A stretch of 64,000 nt of DNA from positions 1,267,990 to 1,331,989 of the forward strand of contig NZ_VWSH01000001.1 in the NCBI RefSeq assembly GCF_008629695.1, written 5' to 3'. Position 1 is the stretch's first letter. Every line of letters begins with the position of its first letter. Below, piece after piece: positions 1 to 9,511 of this stretch. Under the pieces are notes generated by a model. That model was not told the origin of the DNA. It did no database searches and worked only from the letters and a program-made list of their open reading frames with translations. Both the position numbers and the translations under genes were made by a program. Origin of the DNA: Taibaiella lutea (GTDB lineage Bacteria; Bacteroidota; Bacteroidia; Chitinophagales; Chitinophagaceae).

Positions 1-533
1 ATGCAACCTAATACCACCTCCAGCAATCCCAGATATTTAATGTCGGAAACAGTGTATTTGCTGCCGTTTATTAATGATAAACCATAGAAAATAAGGCAAC
101 CTGAGGAAACGTATTGCCAATCACCATTGTTAATAAGTGCCAGTACGAAAACTGCCCCTGCAGCAAACGGAATGCCAAGGTTTACAATCATTTTCTTTGA
201 AGCGCTGTTCCAGATACTTACACCTGCTTTTTTATTCTTTCTGTAGGTGAAGTAATAACCGCCTAAAAGTGCAATAACGAAAACTATTATTGCTAATGGA
301 AGTAATTCAAGGGTTAAAGCCTGAATATCGTTTCTTGAACGTTGATGGCCTTCAATCAAATTTTGTTCGTACTCCTTTAATTGAAAATACGCAATACCGG
401 CACCAATTAATCCAACACTGCCCGCCCAGATACCGCTCCATCCGCTCAATGACAAAAACCTTGCAGAACGTTCCATCATAGAACGTATTTCTTTCAATGT
501 TTCAAGAGATGATTCTGTTGTATGCTCGCTCAT
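1..533 (-). CDS. Partial multi-pass membrane protein (C-terminus outside window)
   Basis: The reading frame opens at ATG (complement of 531-533) and stays open for 177 codons to the left edge, so the C-terminus is missing. The first 27 residues are hydrophilic and acidic/polar with a METMET-rich stretch (ERSARFLSLSG). Hydrophobic segments follow at roughly residues 28-50, 76-95, 117-134, 141-155 and from 165 on. I recognise this as the style of a conserved Bacteroidota membrane protein that usually precedes a small winged-helix regulator, but that neighbour would lie outside the window. No catalytic motif is visible, and no function is assigned. Confidence 0.8.
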   Translation of the reverse strand, partial: MSEHTTESSLETLKEIRSMMERSARFLSLSGWSGIWAGSVGLIGAGIAYFQLKEYEQNLIEGHQRSRNDIQALTLELLPLAIIVFVIALLGGYYFTYRKNKKAGVSIWNSASKKMIVNLGIPFAAGAVFVLALINNGDWQYVSSGCLIFYGLSLINGSKYTVSDIKYLGLLEVVLGC

Positions 534-618
534 AAAAAAGGACTTTGAAATACAAAGTAAATGAATGCTTTTTAAATATCCAAATGTTTTTACAGAAAAT
601 ATTATAAGACAAAAAACA

Positions 619-2727
619 TTAGCTGATCTTATTCCATTGCTGTACCTGCTTATTGCGGCTATGATGAATTTGTATTTGTAATGCTCTGTGCATTGGCTGC
701 TCCAACATAGGATCATTATTCAGGATGGTTTGAGCCGCTACTTTTGTTTCTTCCATTATTTCCACATCATGTATGATGTCTGCTATCTTAAAGTCCAGTG
801 CACCGCTTTGCCTTGTACCATAAATATCACCGGGTCCGCGCATTTTCAGATCTTCTTCTGCAATAACAAAGCCATCCGAAGTCTGCGTCATTATAGACAT
901 ACGTTGACGGCTTTCTTTCGATATCTCAAAACCGGTCAGTAAAATACAATAACTCTTTTCACTACCACGACCAACACGTCCGCGTAGCTGATGCAATTGC
1001 GACAAACCAAAACGTTCCGAACTTTCAATAACCATAACCGAAGCATTCGGAACATTAACACCCACTTCTATGACGGTCGTAGCCACCAGAATATGCGCAT
1101 CGCCGCTTACAAAACGATGCATATTGCGTTCTTTCTCGTCTAAAGGCTGTTTGCCATGCACCATTGCTACTCTGTATTTCGGGTCAGGAAACCAGGCCTT
1201 TACTTGTTCATAACCTGCTTTCAGGCTTTCATAATCCAGCTTTTCGGATTCTTCAATAAGAGGGTAAACGATATAGATTTGCCTTCCCTTTTCAATTTCA
1301 TTTTTCAGGAATTGCATCACTTTCGGCCTGAAATTTTCACTCCTGTGAATGGTTTCAATCGGCTTTCTTCCCGGAGGCAATTCATCAATCACCGATACAT
1401 CCAGATCACCGTAAACAGTCATCGCTAAGGTACGCGGAATGGGCGTTGCAGTCATGACAAGCACATGGGGCGGATGGTCGTTTTTTGTCCAGAGTTTCGC
1501 TCTCTGCGTCACACCAAAACGATGTTGTTCATCAATAATAGCCAGACCAAGATTTTGGAATTTGACGGTATCTTCTACCAATGCATGGGTGCCGATAACA
1601 ATAGGTATAACGCCTTTTGCCAGTCCTTCCAATACTTGTTTGCGCTCTTTTCCTTTAACAGTTCCGGTAAGTATAGCAACCGGAATATGCAGCGGGGCAA
1701 GTAATTCTTTAATTCCCTGATAGTGTTGTTGGGCAAGAATTTCGGTAGGTGCCATTAAGAGCGACTGAAACCCGTTATCCCATGCCAGAAGCATAGACAT
1801 CAATGCTACCATGGTTTTCCCGCTTCCTACATCGCCCTGCACCAAGCGGTTCATCTGCTTACCGCTGAAAGTGTCCTGCCTTATTTCCTTGATGACACGC
1901 TTTTGTGCATTCGTAAGGCTGAATGGTAAATGATTATTAAAGAATTCGTTGAAATGCGCCCCCACATTAGGAAATATAAAACCAGCCTGTTGGTGATGGT
2001 TCAGCTTTAATTTTAAAATTTTCAGTTGCGACAACAATAATTCTTCCCATTTCAAACGCCTTTCCGCATGCCATTTGTGCTTTTCGGATGCGGGAAAATG
2101 TATCTGTCTGAATGCCTCAAAACGTGGCATTAATTTATAATGCTGCAATACATCGGCAGGTAAAATTTCAGGAATACTTTGTTCATTTATTTTTTCAAAT
2201 AAACCCTGCATCAACTTTGCAAATGAACGGTTGGTAACACCTTTAGCCTTTAATTTTTCTGTGGTTGAATAAACAGGCTGCATACTGTTTACAGGTGCAG
2301 AAGCATTGAACAACTCAATCTCCGGGTGCGATATATTTGCATTTCCGTTAAAGAAACTCAACTTGCCGAAAACATTGTAAACGGCATTTGGCTGAATGTT
2401 TTTCTGTACGTAGCTGCCACCCTGAAACCAGATTAATTCAATACTGCCCGTTTTGTCGTAAAGTGTTGCCGTGTGCCGTTTGCGGAAAGATTGTCCTTCT
2501 TCTTTAAAATTGAAAATAACACCACGCAGTTGTACATACTCGTGCTCATGTGTAAGTTCACTTATGTTTGTTATACCCGCAGTATCTATATATCTCATCG
2601 GGAAATGCTTCAGCAAATCGCCGTAGGACTGTATATTTAATTCTTTAAGCAATAAGGCACCCCTGAGCGGGCCTACGCCTTTCAGAAATTCAACGGGGGT
2701 ATCTAATATGTTGTTGTTGAGAGTCAA
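619..2727 (-). CDS. recG: ATP-dependent DNA helicase RecG
   Basis: RecG reverses stalled replication forks and processes Holliday-type junctions. The 702-residue length is normal for the family. The N-terminal wedge/OB region starts with the typical phrase on a fixed-distance FLKGVGP motif. Walker A (GDVGSGKT) lies near residue 300, and the RecG-specific DEQHRFG box near residue 400. Motif III is TATPIPRT, and the C-terminal helicase half carries QLRGRVGRG. The start codon is TTG: in frame, TAG lies two codons upstream and there is no ATG before residue 44, while the residues right after the TTG align with the usual RecG N-terminus. The gene stands alone, with no obvious operon partner. Confidence 0.97.
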   Translation of the reverse strand: MTLNNNILDTPVEFLKGVGPLRGALLLKELNIQSYGDLLKHFPMRYIDTAGITNISELTHEHEYVQLRGVIFNFKEEGQSFRKRHTATLYDKTGSIELIWFQGGSYVQKNIQPNAVYNVFGKLSFFNGNANISHPEIELFNASAPVNSMQPVYSTTEKLKAKGVTNRSFAKLMQGLFEKINEQSIPEILPADVLQHYKLMPRFEAFRQIHFPASEKHKWHAERRLKWEELLLSQLKILKLKLNHHQQAGFIFPNVGAHFNEFFNNHLPFSLTNAQKRVIKEIRQDTFSGKQMNRLVQGDVGSGKTMVALMSMLLAWDNGFQSLLMAPTEILAQQHYQGIKELLAPLHIPVAILTGTVKGKERKQVLEGLAKGVIPIVIGTHALVEDTVKFQNLGLAIIDEQHRFGVTQRAKLWTKNDHPPHVLVMTATPIPRTLAMTVYGDLDVSVIDELPPGRKPIETIHRSENFRPKVMQFLKNEIEKGRQIYIVYPLIEESEKLDYESLKAGYEQVKAWFPDPKYRVAMVHGKQPLDEKERNMHRFVSGDAHILVATTVIEVGVNVPNASVMVIESSERFGLSQLHQLRGRVGRGSEKSYCILLTGFEISKESRQRMSIMTQTSDGFVIAEEDLKMRGPGDIYGTRQSGALDFKIADIIHDVEIMEETKVAAQTILNNDPMLEQPMHRALQIQIHHSRNKQVQQWNKIS

Positions 2728-2937
2728 AATCTAAGCCCCAAAAATAGAAAAGAAAACAGAGTTATTTTGTTTTGTACAATAATCACAAGTTTAATTGGCC
2801 TGATTTTCGATAAGCTGTTGTACTTCAAAGCAAATTGATTGATTATTCTCAATTAATGATAGCAACGAGCATCTATTTTGCTATAAATGTCGTGTAGCCG
2901 ACATTCCGAAGAAAATGAGTTCTATAGCTTTACGATT

Positions 2938-3876
2938 ATGAATGGCTTAAATAAAATTATCGGCTTTTTTTCATGGAGCGTTGCGGTTATCATGTTTAGC
3001 TGTGATGCACATGCTCAAGGTTGCTCCGATGCAGGTTTTTGTACTGCAGGCGCAATACAGGCATCAGATAATAAAAATGAGTCAAAATTTAATGCTGTAG
3101 GCTTAGGCATGAATATAGCAAATGGCGAGAAGAAAACGGCTGTTTTGATACCGCAATTATCTTATACCAGAAATCTTAATCAGCATTCGTTTTTAGAGAT
3201 AAGGTTGCCTTATTATATTGCTTCCGGAGATTTGGGGAATTATTCAGGTATTGGCGATCCGATTATTTCTTATACCAATAAATTTTTCGGTGAAAAAGAT
3301 TTTCAGCTTTCTTTTACCGGAGGTATCAAAATAGGCTTAGGTAAAACAAATGCTATAACAACAAAGGATCATCCATTGCCAATGCCTTATCAGCCGGGCC
3401 TGGGCACTACGGATATTATTCTGGGCTTACGTGCCGATTATAAGAATTTCCTTTCGTTTGCTGCGGGTTATCAGCAGCCCTTGTTTCAATACAATAACAA
3501 TGGTTACTTAAGCGCTCAGTATCCTGATGAACCGGAGGCTTACAAATCTTTTCCCGATTCAAGGCATTTAAGGAGGAAAGGTGATGCTTTGTTAAGAACT
3601 GATATTCATTTCGATGTCAGGAGATTTCGTATTACCGCCGGACCGCTGCTTATATATCATTTAGGAAATGACAAAGCGACTGATTTGAGCGGAACACAAT
3701 TTGAAATTTCCGGCAGTAAAGGAATAACACTGAATGCCACCGCCGGATTGCAGTACGTAAACGAAAGAGTTACGTTACAATTACTGGCCGGTGCGCCCGT
3801 AATTGCTCGCAAAAGCCGTCCTGATGGACTTACGCGCAGCTGGAGCATTACACCCACATTTATTTATAAATTTTAA
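2938..3876 (+). CDS. Outer-membrane beta-barrel protein, transporter-like
   Basis: The protein has about 312 residues. The start chosen is the ATG at 2938 because it gives a clean signal peptide (MNGLNKIIGFF...AHAQ) with cleavage before GCSDAGFC; an in-frame ATG 51 bases upstream would bury that signal behind a charged tail. The mature part has alternating polar and hydrophobic strands, ends in a terminal aromatic (FIYKF), and has short turns typical of a 10-14 strand barrel. The fold resembles the phenol_MetA_deg/transporter barrels common in Bacteroidota. It is followed after 18 bp by an Omp28-like cargo protein, so the two are probably co-transcribed. The three cysteines near the mature N-terminus are unusual. 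Substrate unknown. Confidence 0.75.
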   Translation: MNGLNKIIGFFSWSVAVIMFSCDAHAQGCSDAGFCTAGAIQASDNKNESKFNAVGLGMNIANGEKKTAVLIPQLSYTRNLNQHSFLEIRLPYYIASGDLGNYSGIGDPIISYTNKFFGEKDFQLSFTGGIKIGLGKTNAITTKDHPLPMPYQPGLGTTDIILGLRADYKNFLSFAAGYQQPLFQYNNNGYLSAQYPDEPEAYKSFPDSRHLRRKGDALLRTDIHFDVRRFRITAGPLLIYHLGNDKATDLSGTQFEISGSKGITLNATAGLQYVNERVTLQLLAGAPVIARKSRPDGLTRSWSITPTFIYKF

Positions 3877-3894
3877 TTCTTTAATACTGAAAAT

Positions 3895-4902
3895 ATGAAA
3901 AATATGAAAATTGCATCCGGGACTTTAATGGTTATGCTTATGTTTTCTTTCTCAAGCAAGGGACAGCAAGTAGATAAACAAGTGGTGGTAGAACACTTTA
4001 CCAATACTTATTGTAGCGTATGTGCCAGCCGTAACCCGGGATTCTACAATAACCTTATGAACTTTCCACAGATTATTCATATCGTTTATCATCCAAGTTC
4101 GCCTTATGCATCCTGTCCTTTCAGTCAATATAACAAAGTAGAAAATGATGCACGTACTAACTTCTATGGAGTTTTTGGTGGCACACCACGTTTGGCTATT
4201 CAGGGAGCTCCCATTCCTGCCAGCGATAACTATGCAAATCCAACAATGTATGACGAGGCGTTAACAGGCAAAACGTCATTTGCCATGACGGCTGATCTAA
4301 AGCGGGAAGGCGGAAACATTAATTTGCGTATCGTAGTGAAAAAAGTGGATACATCTTCCGTTAATGCCTTGAGCTTATATGCTGTAGTTGTAGAAGACAC
4401 TATAAATTTTACGGGAAACAATGGTGAAACATTGCAGCAGGATGTATTCCGTAAATCCTTTGCAGGAGCCGCTCCTACTACTTTTGCCGTTCCTGCAAAT
4501 ATTGGGGATTCTACAGTATATACGCAATCGATGGCTATTGATCCGATCTGGGAAATCAATCAGGTTTATGCAATCGGTATATTAAGTACTCCGGACAAAA
4601 AAATAGAACAGGCAGCCAGATCATTAAAGCTGACAGGTAATACAACAGGCATCGGTAAAATTTCTACTGAAAAGAACTTTAAGGTTTATCCGATACCAAA
4701 TAATGGTAAACTATACATATCCGGGCCGTTCCATTCTGGTATGCACGCAGAAATCTGGAGCATTACAGGCAAATTATTAAAGACGGCTGCAATAAGTGCC
4801 AAAAACAATTTAATTGATATACATAGCCTGGCAAAAGGCAATTATATTTTGAAGATAAAAACGGAACATGGATTAGAGATAACGAAATTCAATCGTTTGT
4901 AA
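3895..4902 (+). CDS. Omp28-like thioredoxin-fold protein with T9SS type A sorting tail
   Basis: The 335-residue protein carries an N-terminal signal peptide ending near SSKGQQ. A thioredoxin-like Omp28 domain follows, opening with VVEHFTNTYCSVCASRN; the CSVC pair sits where a thioredoxin active site would be. The middle is beta-rich. The last ~75 residues (from FKVYPIPNNGKLYISG to KFNRL) are a Por secretion (type A) C-terminal domain, which sends the protein through the T9SS and anchors it at the cell surface. It lies 18 bp after a beta-barrel gene and 68 bp before a Crp/Fnr regulator. The redox role is inferred from the CxxC and not proven. Confidence 0.85.
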   Translation: MKNMKIASGTLMVMLMFSFSSKGQQVDKQVVVEHFTNTYCSVCASRNPGFYNNLMNFPQIIHIVYHPSSPYASCPFSQYNKVENDARTNFYGVFGGTPRLAIQGAPIPASDNYANPTMYDEALTGKTSFAMTADLKREGGNINLRIVVKKVDTSSVNALSLYAVVVEDTINFTGNNGETLQQDVFRKSFAGAAPTTFAVPANIGDSTVYTQSMAIDPIWEINQVYAIGILSTPDKKIEQAARSLKLTGNTTGIGKISTEKNFKVYPIPNNGKLYISGPFHSGMHAEIWSITGKLLKTAAISAKNNLIDIHSLAKGNYILKIKTEHGLEITKFNRL

Positions 4903-4970
4903 TGGTTTTAGTTGTGTCTGCAAGTAAATAAAAGCATTTAGCCGTCGCAAATATTTGTATTTTTATAGCG

Positions 4971-5690
4971 ATGAGCATGGAAAACCATTTACTTATAATC
5001 AGGCAAAATGATTTTTTGGCGCAGCTATCCGATGATGATTATGAGAATCTCGATATTGCGCATAATATCGTTTTGGCTGAAAAAAGCTCATATATTTATT
5101 TTGATGCACATCAGATTGATAAACTTTATTTTGTGAAAGAAGGGCTGGTGCGTATTGGTAATGTAGATAATGAGGGCAACGAATTTATAAGAGACATATT
5201 GCAGCCCGGAGATGTTTTCGGACAGGTGAATTTAATGCCGGATAACTTAAGGGGTGAGTTTGCACAAGCGTATAAAAGCGATGTAGCATTGTGCTCTTTT
5301 ACAATACAGCGTTTTGAAAGGTTATTGGGACAACGTCCTGATCTTGCTATAACTTTTGCCAAAAAAGTTGGATTGCGTATGCGACGCATTGAAAACAGAT
5401 TATTGAACCTGTTACAGAAGGATGTGCGTACCAGAGTACTTTATTTTTTCTGGACTTTGGTAGCCCAAAACGGCGAATCGGATTTAAATACTTTTGTTTT
5501 GCCTAATTACCTCACACACGACGATATTGCCCGCCTCACAGGTACCAGTCGTCAAACCGTAACTATGCTTATCAACCAGTTTGCGGCCGAAGGTTTACTT
5601 GAAGTAGACAGACAGACTATTAAATTGCATGACATTAAGCTTTGGAGAAAGAGGCCAAAATCGGATAAACAAAGCCTCCCTTATCGGTGA
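4971..5690 (+). CDS. Crp/Fnr family transcriptional regulator
   Basis: The product has 239 residues. Residues ~10-130 form a cyclic-nucleotide-binding-type beta roll (LVRIGNVDNEGNEFIRDILQPGDVFG), followed by a dimer helix and a C-terminal winged helix (HDDIARLTGTSRQTV, recognition helix near residue 190). The Fnr iron-sulfur cysteines are absent, so this is not an oxygen sensor of that type. The cAMP-contacting arginine motif is also not clear, so the ligand is unknown. Two ATGs two codons apart (4971, 4977) are possible. A perfect 10-bp palindrome CAAATATTTG lies at 4948-4957, just upstream, and could be an autoregulatory site or part of the promoter. Confidence 0.9.
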   Translation: MSMENHLLIIRQNDFLAQLSDDDYENLDIAHNIVLAEKSSYIYFDAHQIDKLYFVKEGLVRIGNVDNEGNEFIRDILQPGDVFGQVNLMPDNLRGEFAQAYKSDVALCSFTIQRFERLLGQRPDLAITFAKKVGLRMRRIENRLLNLLQKDVRTRVLYFFWTLVAQNGESDLNTFVLPNYLTHDDIARLTGTSRQTVTMLINQFAAEGLLEVDRQTIKLHDIKLWRKRPKSDKQSLPYR

Positions 5691-5713
5691 GGTTGTCAAT
5701 ATTACTGAAGTGC

Positions 5714-6682
5714 TTATATCAATCCCTCCCGCACCAAATCGTGTAAATGGATCATGCCGGCATAGGAATTATTTTCGGTTACTATGAGCTGAGTAATGTC
5801 ATTTTCCCGCATTAACTCCAGTGCCTGTACCGCAAGTTCAGTAGCCTCAATGCTTTTGGGATTTTTACTGCAGATGTCTTTTGCTTTCAATGAAGAAGGA
5901 TTGCTATTCGTTTCCAGCATCCGGCGTAAATCGCCGTCCGTAATGATGCCATATAATTTTCCATATTCAAGAACTGCTGTTGCACCGAGATATTTACCGG
6001 AAATTTCAATAATGATTTCACGCAACGAAGCAGTGGTTGTCACTTGTGGCTGTGCATTTTTGCTGCTCAAATCCTGTACTTTAAGATAAAGTCTTTTTCC
6101 AAGATTCCCTCCCGGATGAAACCTGGCGAAATCCCTGTCTGTAAAGCCTTTTAACTGCAATAAACTTACAGCCAGTGCATCGCCCATTACCAATTGCGCA
6201 GTGGTGCTTGTTGTCGGAGCAAGATTATTGGGACATGCTTCAGAATCGACTGTCGTATTAATGAAATGATCTGCGTTTAATGCCAGATAAGAATGGCTGT
6301 TTCCACAAATAGCTATAACCTTATTTCCGAAATTTTTAATAAAAGGCAGCAAAGCCTTTATTTCAGGGCTTTCGCCGCTTTTGGAAATCAGGATGACCAC
6401 ATCGTCCGGTTGTATCATGCCCAGGTCTCCGTGAATAGCATCAGCTGCGTGCATGAAAAGGGCAGGTGTACCTGTGGAATTCATGGTGGCTACTATCTTC
6501 TGAGCTATAATAGCGCTTTTGCCTATACCCGTAATAACAATCCTGCCTTTGGCTTTATGCATCAATGTTACAGCCTCGACAAAAGCTTCATCAACGAAGT
6601 CATGCATTTTTTGCATGGCATCAATCTCGCTTTGTATAGTGTCTTTAGCGTATTTACGGATGTTGTCGGAATATGGTAACAT
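5714..6682 (-). CDS. kdsD: KpsF/GutQ family arabinose-5-phosphate isomerase
   Basis: The enzyme interconverts ribulose-5-phosphate and arabinose-5-phosphate, the first step toward Kdo for lipopolysaccharide. The 322 residues split into a SIS domain (about 35-175, with GKSAIIAQK and the SGES-type phosphosugar motif SKSGESPE) and two CBS repeats (about 205-322). Length and layout match KdsD/KpsF. A near-perfect promoter element TACCTTTG lies on the minus strand at 6688-6695, so the transcript would begin at or next to the ATG: a leaderless or almost leaderless mRNA. Confidence 0.93.
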   Translation of the reverse strand: MLPYSDNIRKYAKDTIQSEIDAMQKMHDFVDEAFVEAVTLMHKAKGRIVITGIGKSAIIAQKIVATMNSTGTPALFMHAADAIHGDLGMIQPDDVVILISKSGESPEIKALLPFIKNFGNKVIAICGNSHSYLALNADHFINTTVDSEACPNNLAPTTSTTAQLVMGDALAVSLLQLKGFTDRDFARFHPGGNLGKRLYLKVQDLSSKNAQPQVTTTASLREIIIEISGKYLGATAVLEYGKLYGIITDGDLRRMLETNSNPSSLKAKDICSKNPKSIEATELAVQALELMRENDITQLIVTENNSYAGMIHLHDLVREGLI

Positions 6683-6687
6683 GTTGG

Positions 6688-6695
6688 CAAAGGTA
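6688..6695 (-). promoter_or_regulatory. Bacteroidota -7 promoter element of kdsD
   Basis: On the minus strand the sequence reads TACCTTTG, a full match to the TAnnTTTG consensus, ending only 5 bases before the gene's ATG. The predicted transcription start therefore falls on or next to the start codon. Confidence 0.6.
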
Positions 6696-6743
6696 AGGGC
6701 TGTAGATTAAACATAAAATTGCTGCTGTATATAATCCGGGAAG

Positions 6744-7316
6744 CTATTTTTCTATTATATAAACACTATTATCCGATTCAGAGCCACCTATCCTGAATGC
6801 AAGAGAGTCGGTGTTCATCTCTTTTCCATTTATTTTAATTTCAGTTATCTGATGAGTACATTGACAAGGAACAGAAGTTATTTTGTTGTCTGCTACCGAT
6901 TGTATTTCTATATTCAATGTGTCAATTTTCCCGTCAGCAAACTGCAAATAAAAGTCATGAACCCCTGATTTTGCTACGATATTAAGGACATAATAAGAAG
7001 AAAAAATGCCCGGAGCTTTGTATTCCGAAACACCATCATAAGCATATGGTCGTTGTAACAGTACTGTATCATTGTACATTATGCTGTTTGGACTGTTTTT
7101 ATCCTTATTTGGATCAGTTATTTTAATTCCATCCTGATAATAATACATTTGAACATCATTCATAAAGCTATCAGGATATGGCTGTCCGTGTTGTTTGACA
7201 GACAGATATAAATTACCGGGGTTAGGTGGGATTGGGTCGCAGCATTTATTGCAATTACTGCAACCTGATAACACTGAAAATAATAACAGAATTAAAAGCA
7301 AGTTTAAATTTTTCAT
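6744..7316 (-). CDS. Lipoprotein of unknown function
   Basis: A 190-residue protein with a lipoprotein signal: hydrophobic run from residue 5 to 16, then LSGC with the lipidated cysteine at position 19. Four more cysteines follow at once (SNCNKCCDPIPP). The rest is beta-rich with no motif I recognise; a pair CQC near residue 153 gives further cysteines. It stands alone downstream of kdsD on the same strand. The cysteine cluster could be disulfide-bonded or bind metal, but that is speculation. Confidence 0.75.
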   Translation of the reverse strand: MKNLNLLLILLLFSVLSGCSNCNKCCDPIPPNPGNLYLSVKQHGQPYPDSFMNDVQMYYYQDGIKITDPNKDKNSPNSIMYNDTVLLQRPYAYDGVSEYKAPGIFSSYYVLNIVAKSGVHDFYLQFADGKIDTLNIEIQSVADNKITSVPCQCTHQITEIKINGKEMNTDSLAFRIGGSESDNSVYIIEK

Positions 7317-7439
7317 ATAAAATAGTTGGTTTATAATTTATTCAGACGATTACAAAGAAAATAACCTTTGGTAATCAATATTCTAATGTTATTAAAATTC
7401 TCAATACCCGTAATTATATCTTTCCATAAATCTAAACTA

Positions 7440-7469
7440 TTTCGCTCTCAACTATTTTCCATACCTTTG
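7440..7469 (+). promoter_or_regulatory. Promoter of typA
   Basis: TACCTTTG at 7462-7469 matches the Bacteroidota -7 consensus, followed by the common GCACCC. A weak -33 (TTTC, 7440-7443) lies 18 bases upstream. The leader to the typA ATG would be about 90 bases. Confidence 0.6.
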
Positions 7470-7562
7470 CACCCTTTTAGAAGAAAACATTAGGGAAAAG
7501 GCTATTTTAATTTAATGGAAAAATAAACCAAAGCCTCTTTTTCTAAGCTTTATTTTGCATTT

Positions 7563-9368
7563 ATGAATATACGCAACATTGCCATCATCGCCCACGTTGA
7601 CCACGGCAAAACATCTTTGGTGGATAAAATTATCCATGCTACGCAGGTATTCCGTGATAATCAGGAAACCGGCGAATTGATTATGGATAATAATGACCTT
7701 GAGCGTGAGCGTGGTATTACTATCCTGAGCAAAAACATTTCTGTAACATACAAAGGCACAAAAATCAACGTTATTGATACTCCGGGTCACGCCGATTTCG
7801 GTGGTGAAGTAGAGCGCGTATTAAAAATGGCTGACGGTGTATTGCTATTGGTAGATGCATTTGAAGGTCCGATGCCTCAAACGCGTTTCGTGTTGCAAAA
7901 AGCTTTAGGTCTTGGTCTTCGCCCGATTGTTGTAATCAATAAAGTGGATAAGCCAAACTGTCGTCCGGATGAGGTTCATGACAAAGTTTTTGACCTTTTC
8001 TTCCAATTGGATGCTACAGAAGAACAATTAAACTTCCCTACTTTGTATGGTTCTGCTAAACAAGGTTGGTATAATACTTCATTAACGCAAACCGAAGATA
8101 TCAATCCTTTATTGGATGCGGTATTGGAGCATGTTCCGGAACCTGCGGTTTCTGAAGGAACAGTTCAGATGCAAATCACTTCTTTGGATTATTCTTCTTT
8201 CTTAGGTCGTATCGCCGTAGGCCGTGTAGCTCGTGGCGTACTTAGAGAAGGTCAGAATATTCAATTGTGCAAATTAGACAGCAGCCTTGTAAGAGGTAAA
8301 GTAAAAGAACTTTACGTATTTGAAGGGATGGGCAAGAAGAAAGTAGCAGAAGTAGCTGCAGGTGATATTTGTGCGGTTGTTGGTATCGAAGATTTCCAGA
8401 TTGGTGAAACAATCGCTGATTATGATAATCCTGAAGCATTGCCGGTTATCGCTATTGATGAGCCTACAATGAACATGCAGTTCAGCATCAATAACTCTCC
8501 TTTCTTTGGCCGTGAAGGTAAATTCGTAACCAGTCGTAATTTGCGTGACCGTCTTTACAAAGAATTGGAAAAAAACCTTGCATTACGTGTAAAAGATACA
8601 GATGATGCTGATAAATTCCTGGTTTATGGCCGTGGTATCCTTCACCTTTCCGTATTGGTAGAAACCATGCGTCGTGAAGGCTATGAATTGACAATTGGTC
8701 AGCCACAGGTTATCACTAAGGAAATTGACGGTGTTAAATGTGAGCCATTTGAAAATCTGGTTGTTGACGTTCCTGATGAATTTGCAAGTAAAGTAATCAA
8801 TCTGGTTACAATACGTAAGGGCGAAATGCTGATAATGGAGTCTAAAGGCGAAATGCAACACCTTGAATTCGATATGCCATCCCGTGGTTTGATTGGTTTA
8901 CGTTCACAAATGCTTACTGCTACTGCAGGTGAGGCTGTAATGGCGCATAACTTCTCCGAATACAAACCCTGGAAAGGTGTTATCCCCGGACGTAACAACG
9001 GCGTATTGGTAGCTAAACAAGGTGGTACTTCTACCGGGTATTCTATCGATAAGTTACAAGATCGTGGTTCGTTCTTTATCGATCCGGGTGAAGAAGTTTA
9101 CGGTGGTCAGATTTTGGCAGAGCACATCAAACCGGGCGATTTAAGCGTGAACGTTATTGAAGGTAAAAAATTGACAAATATGCGTTCGAGTGGTACTGAT
9201 GGTGCTGCAAATATCGCTCCTAAAATTCAATTGAGCCTTGAAGAATGTATGGAGTATATCCAACAGGATGAGTGTATCGAGTGTACGCCTCAAAGCATTC
9301 GTATCCGTAAAATTTATCTGGACGAAAACGATCGTAACAAGTATTCAAAAACACAAAAAGTTAGTTAG
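7563..9368 (+). CDS. typA: Translational GTPase TypA/BipA
   Basis: TypA/BipA is an EF-G-like GTPase that binds the ribosome and assists 50S assembly and stress adaptation. The 601-residue length is normal. G1 (AHVDHGKTSL, residues ~10-19), switch I with ERERGITI, G3 (DTPGHADFGGEVERV) and G4 (NKVDK) are all intact, followed by the beta-barrel domain, the EF-G domain III/V-like parts, and the TypA-specific C-terminal region with GTDGAANIAP. A putative degenerate AGTCGTTAGT-family repeat starts at the stop codon, and a stem-loop follows at 9466-9494. Confidence 0.98.
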   Translation: MNIRNIAIIAHVDHGKTSLVDKIIHATQVFRDNQETGELIMDNNDLERERGITILSKNISVTYKGTKINVIDTPGHADFGGEVERVLKMADGVLLLVDAFEGPMPQTRFVLQKALGLGLRPIVVINKVDKPNCRPDEVHDKVFDLFFQLDATEEQLNFPTLYGSAKQGWYNTSLTQTEDINPLLDAVLEHVPEPAVSEGTVQMQITSLDYSSFLGRIAVGRVARGVLREGQNIQLCKLDSSLVRGKVKELYVFEGMGKKKVAEVAAGDICAVVGIEDFQIGETIADYDNPEALPVIAIDEPTMNMQFSINNSPFFGREGKFVTSRNLRDRLYKELEKNLALRVKDTDDADKFLVYGRGILHLSVLVETMRREGYELTIGQPQVITKEIDGVKCEPFENLVVDVPDEFASKVINLVTIRKGEMLIMESKGEMQHLEFDMPSRGLIGLRSQMLTATAGEAVMAHNFSEYKPWKGVIPGRNNGVLVAKQGGTSTGYSIDKLQDRGSFFIDPGEEVYGGQILAEHIKPGDLSVNVIEGKKLTNMRSSGTDGAANIAPKIQLSLEECMEYIQQDECIECTPQSIRIRKIYLDENDRNKYSKTQKVS

Positions 9369-9465
9369 TTGTCAGTGAATAATTGATAGTCAATCGTAGA
9401 AAGTTTCTGATAAACGTATTCGCAATTGAGCATTCAAAATTCACTATTTACTACACATAATAATA

Positions 9466-9494
9466 GAAAAAGCTGCCCAAACGGTAGCTTTTCC
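9466..9494 (+). terminator. Stem-loop after typA
   Basis: AAAAGCTGCC and GGTAGCTTTT form a 10-bp stem (one G-T pair) around a short loop, ending in a short T run. It sits 100 bases after typA and 18 bases before arfB. Confidence 0.5.
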
Positions 9495-9511
9495 TATTTA
9501 TAGAGGGGCTT

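Noticed and set aside
290-481. Small plus-strand frame near the left edge
   Set aside because: It lies opposite a continuous minus-strand membrane protein frame that has the better composition.
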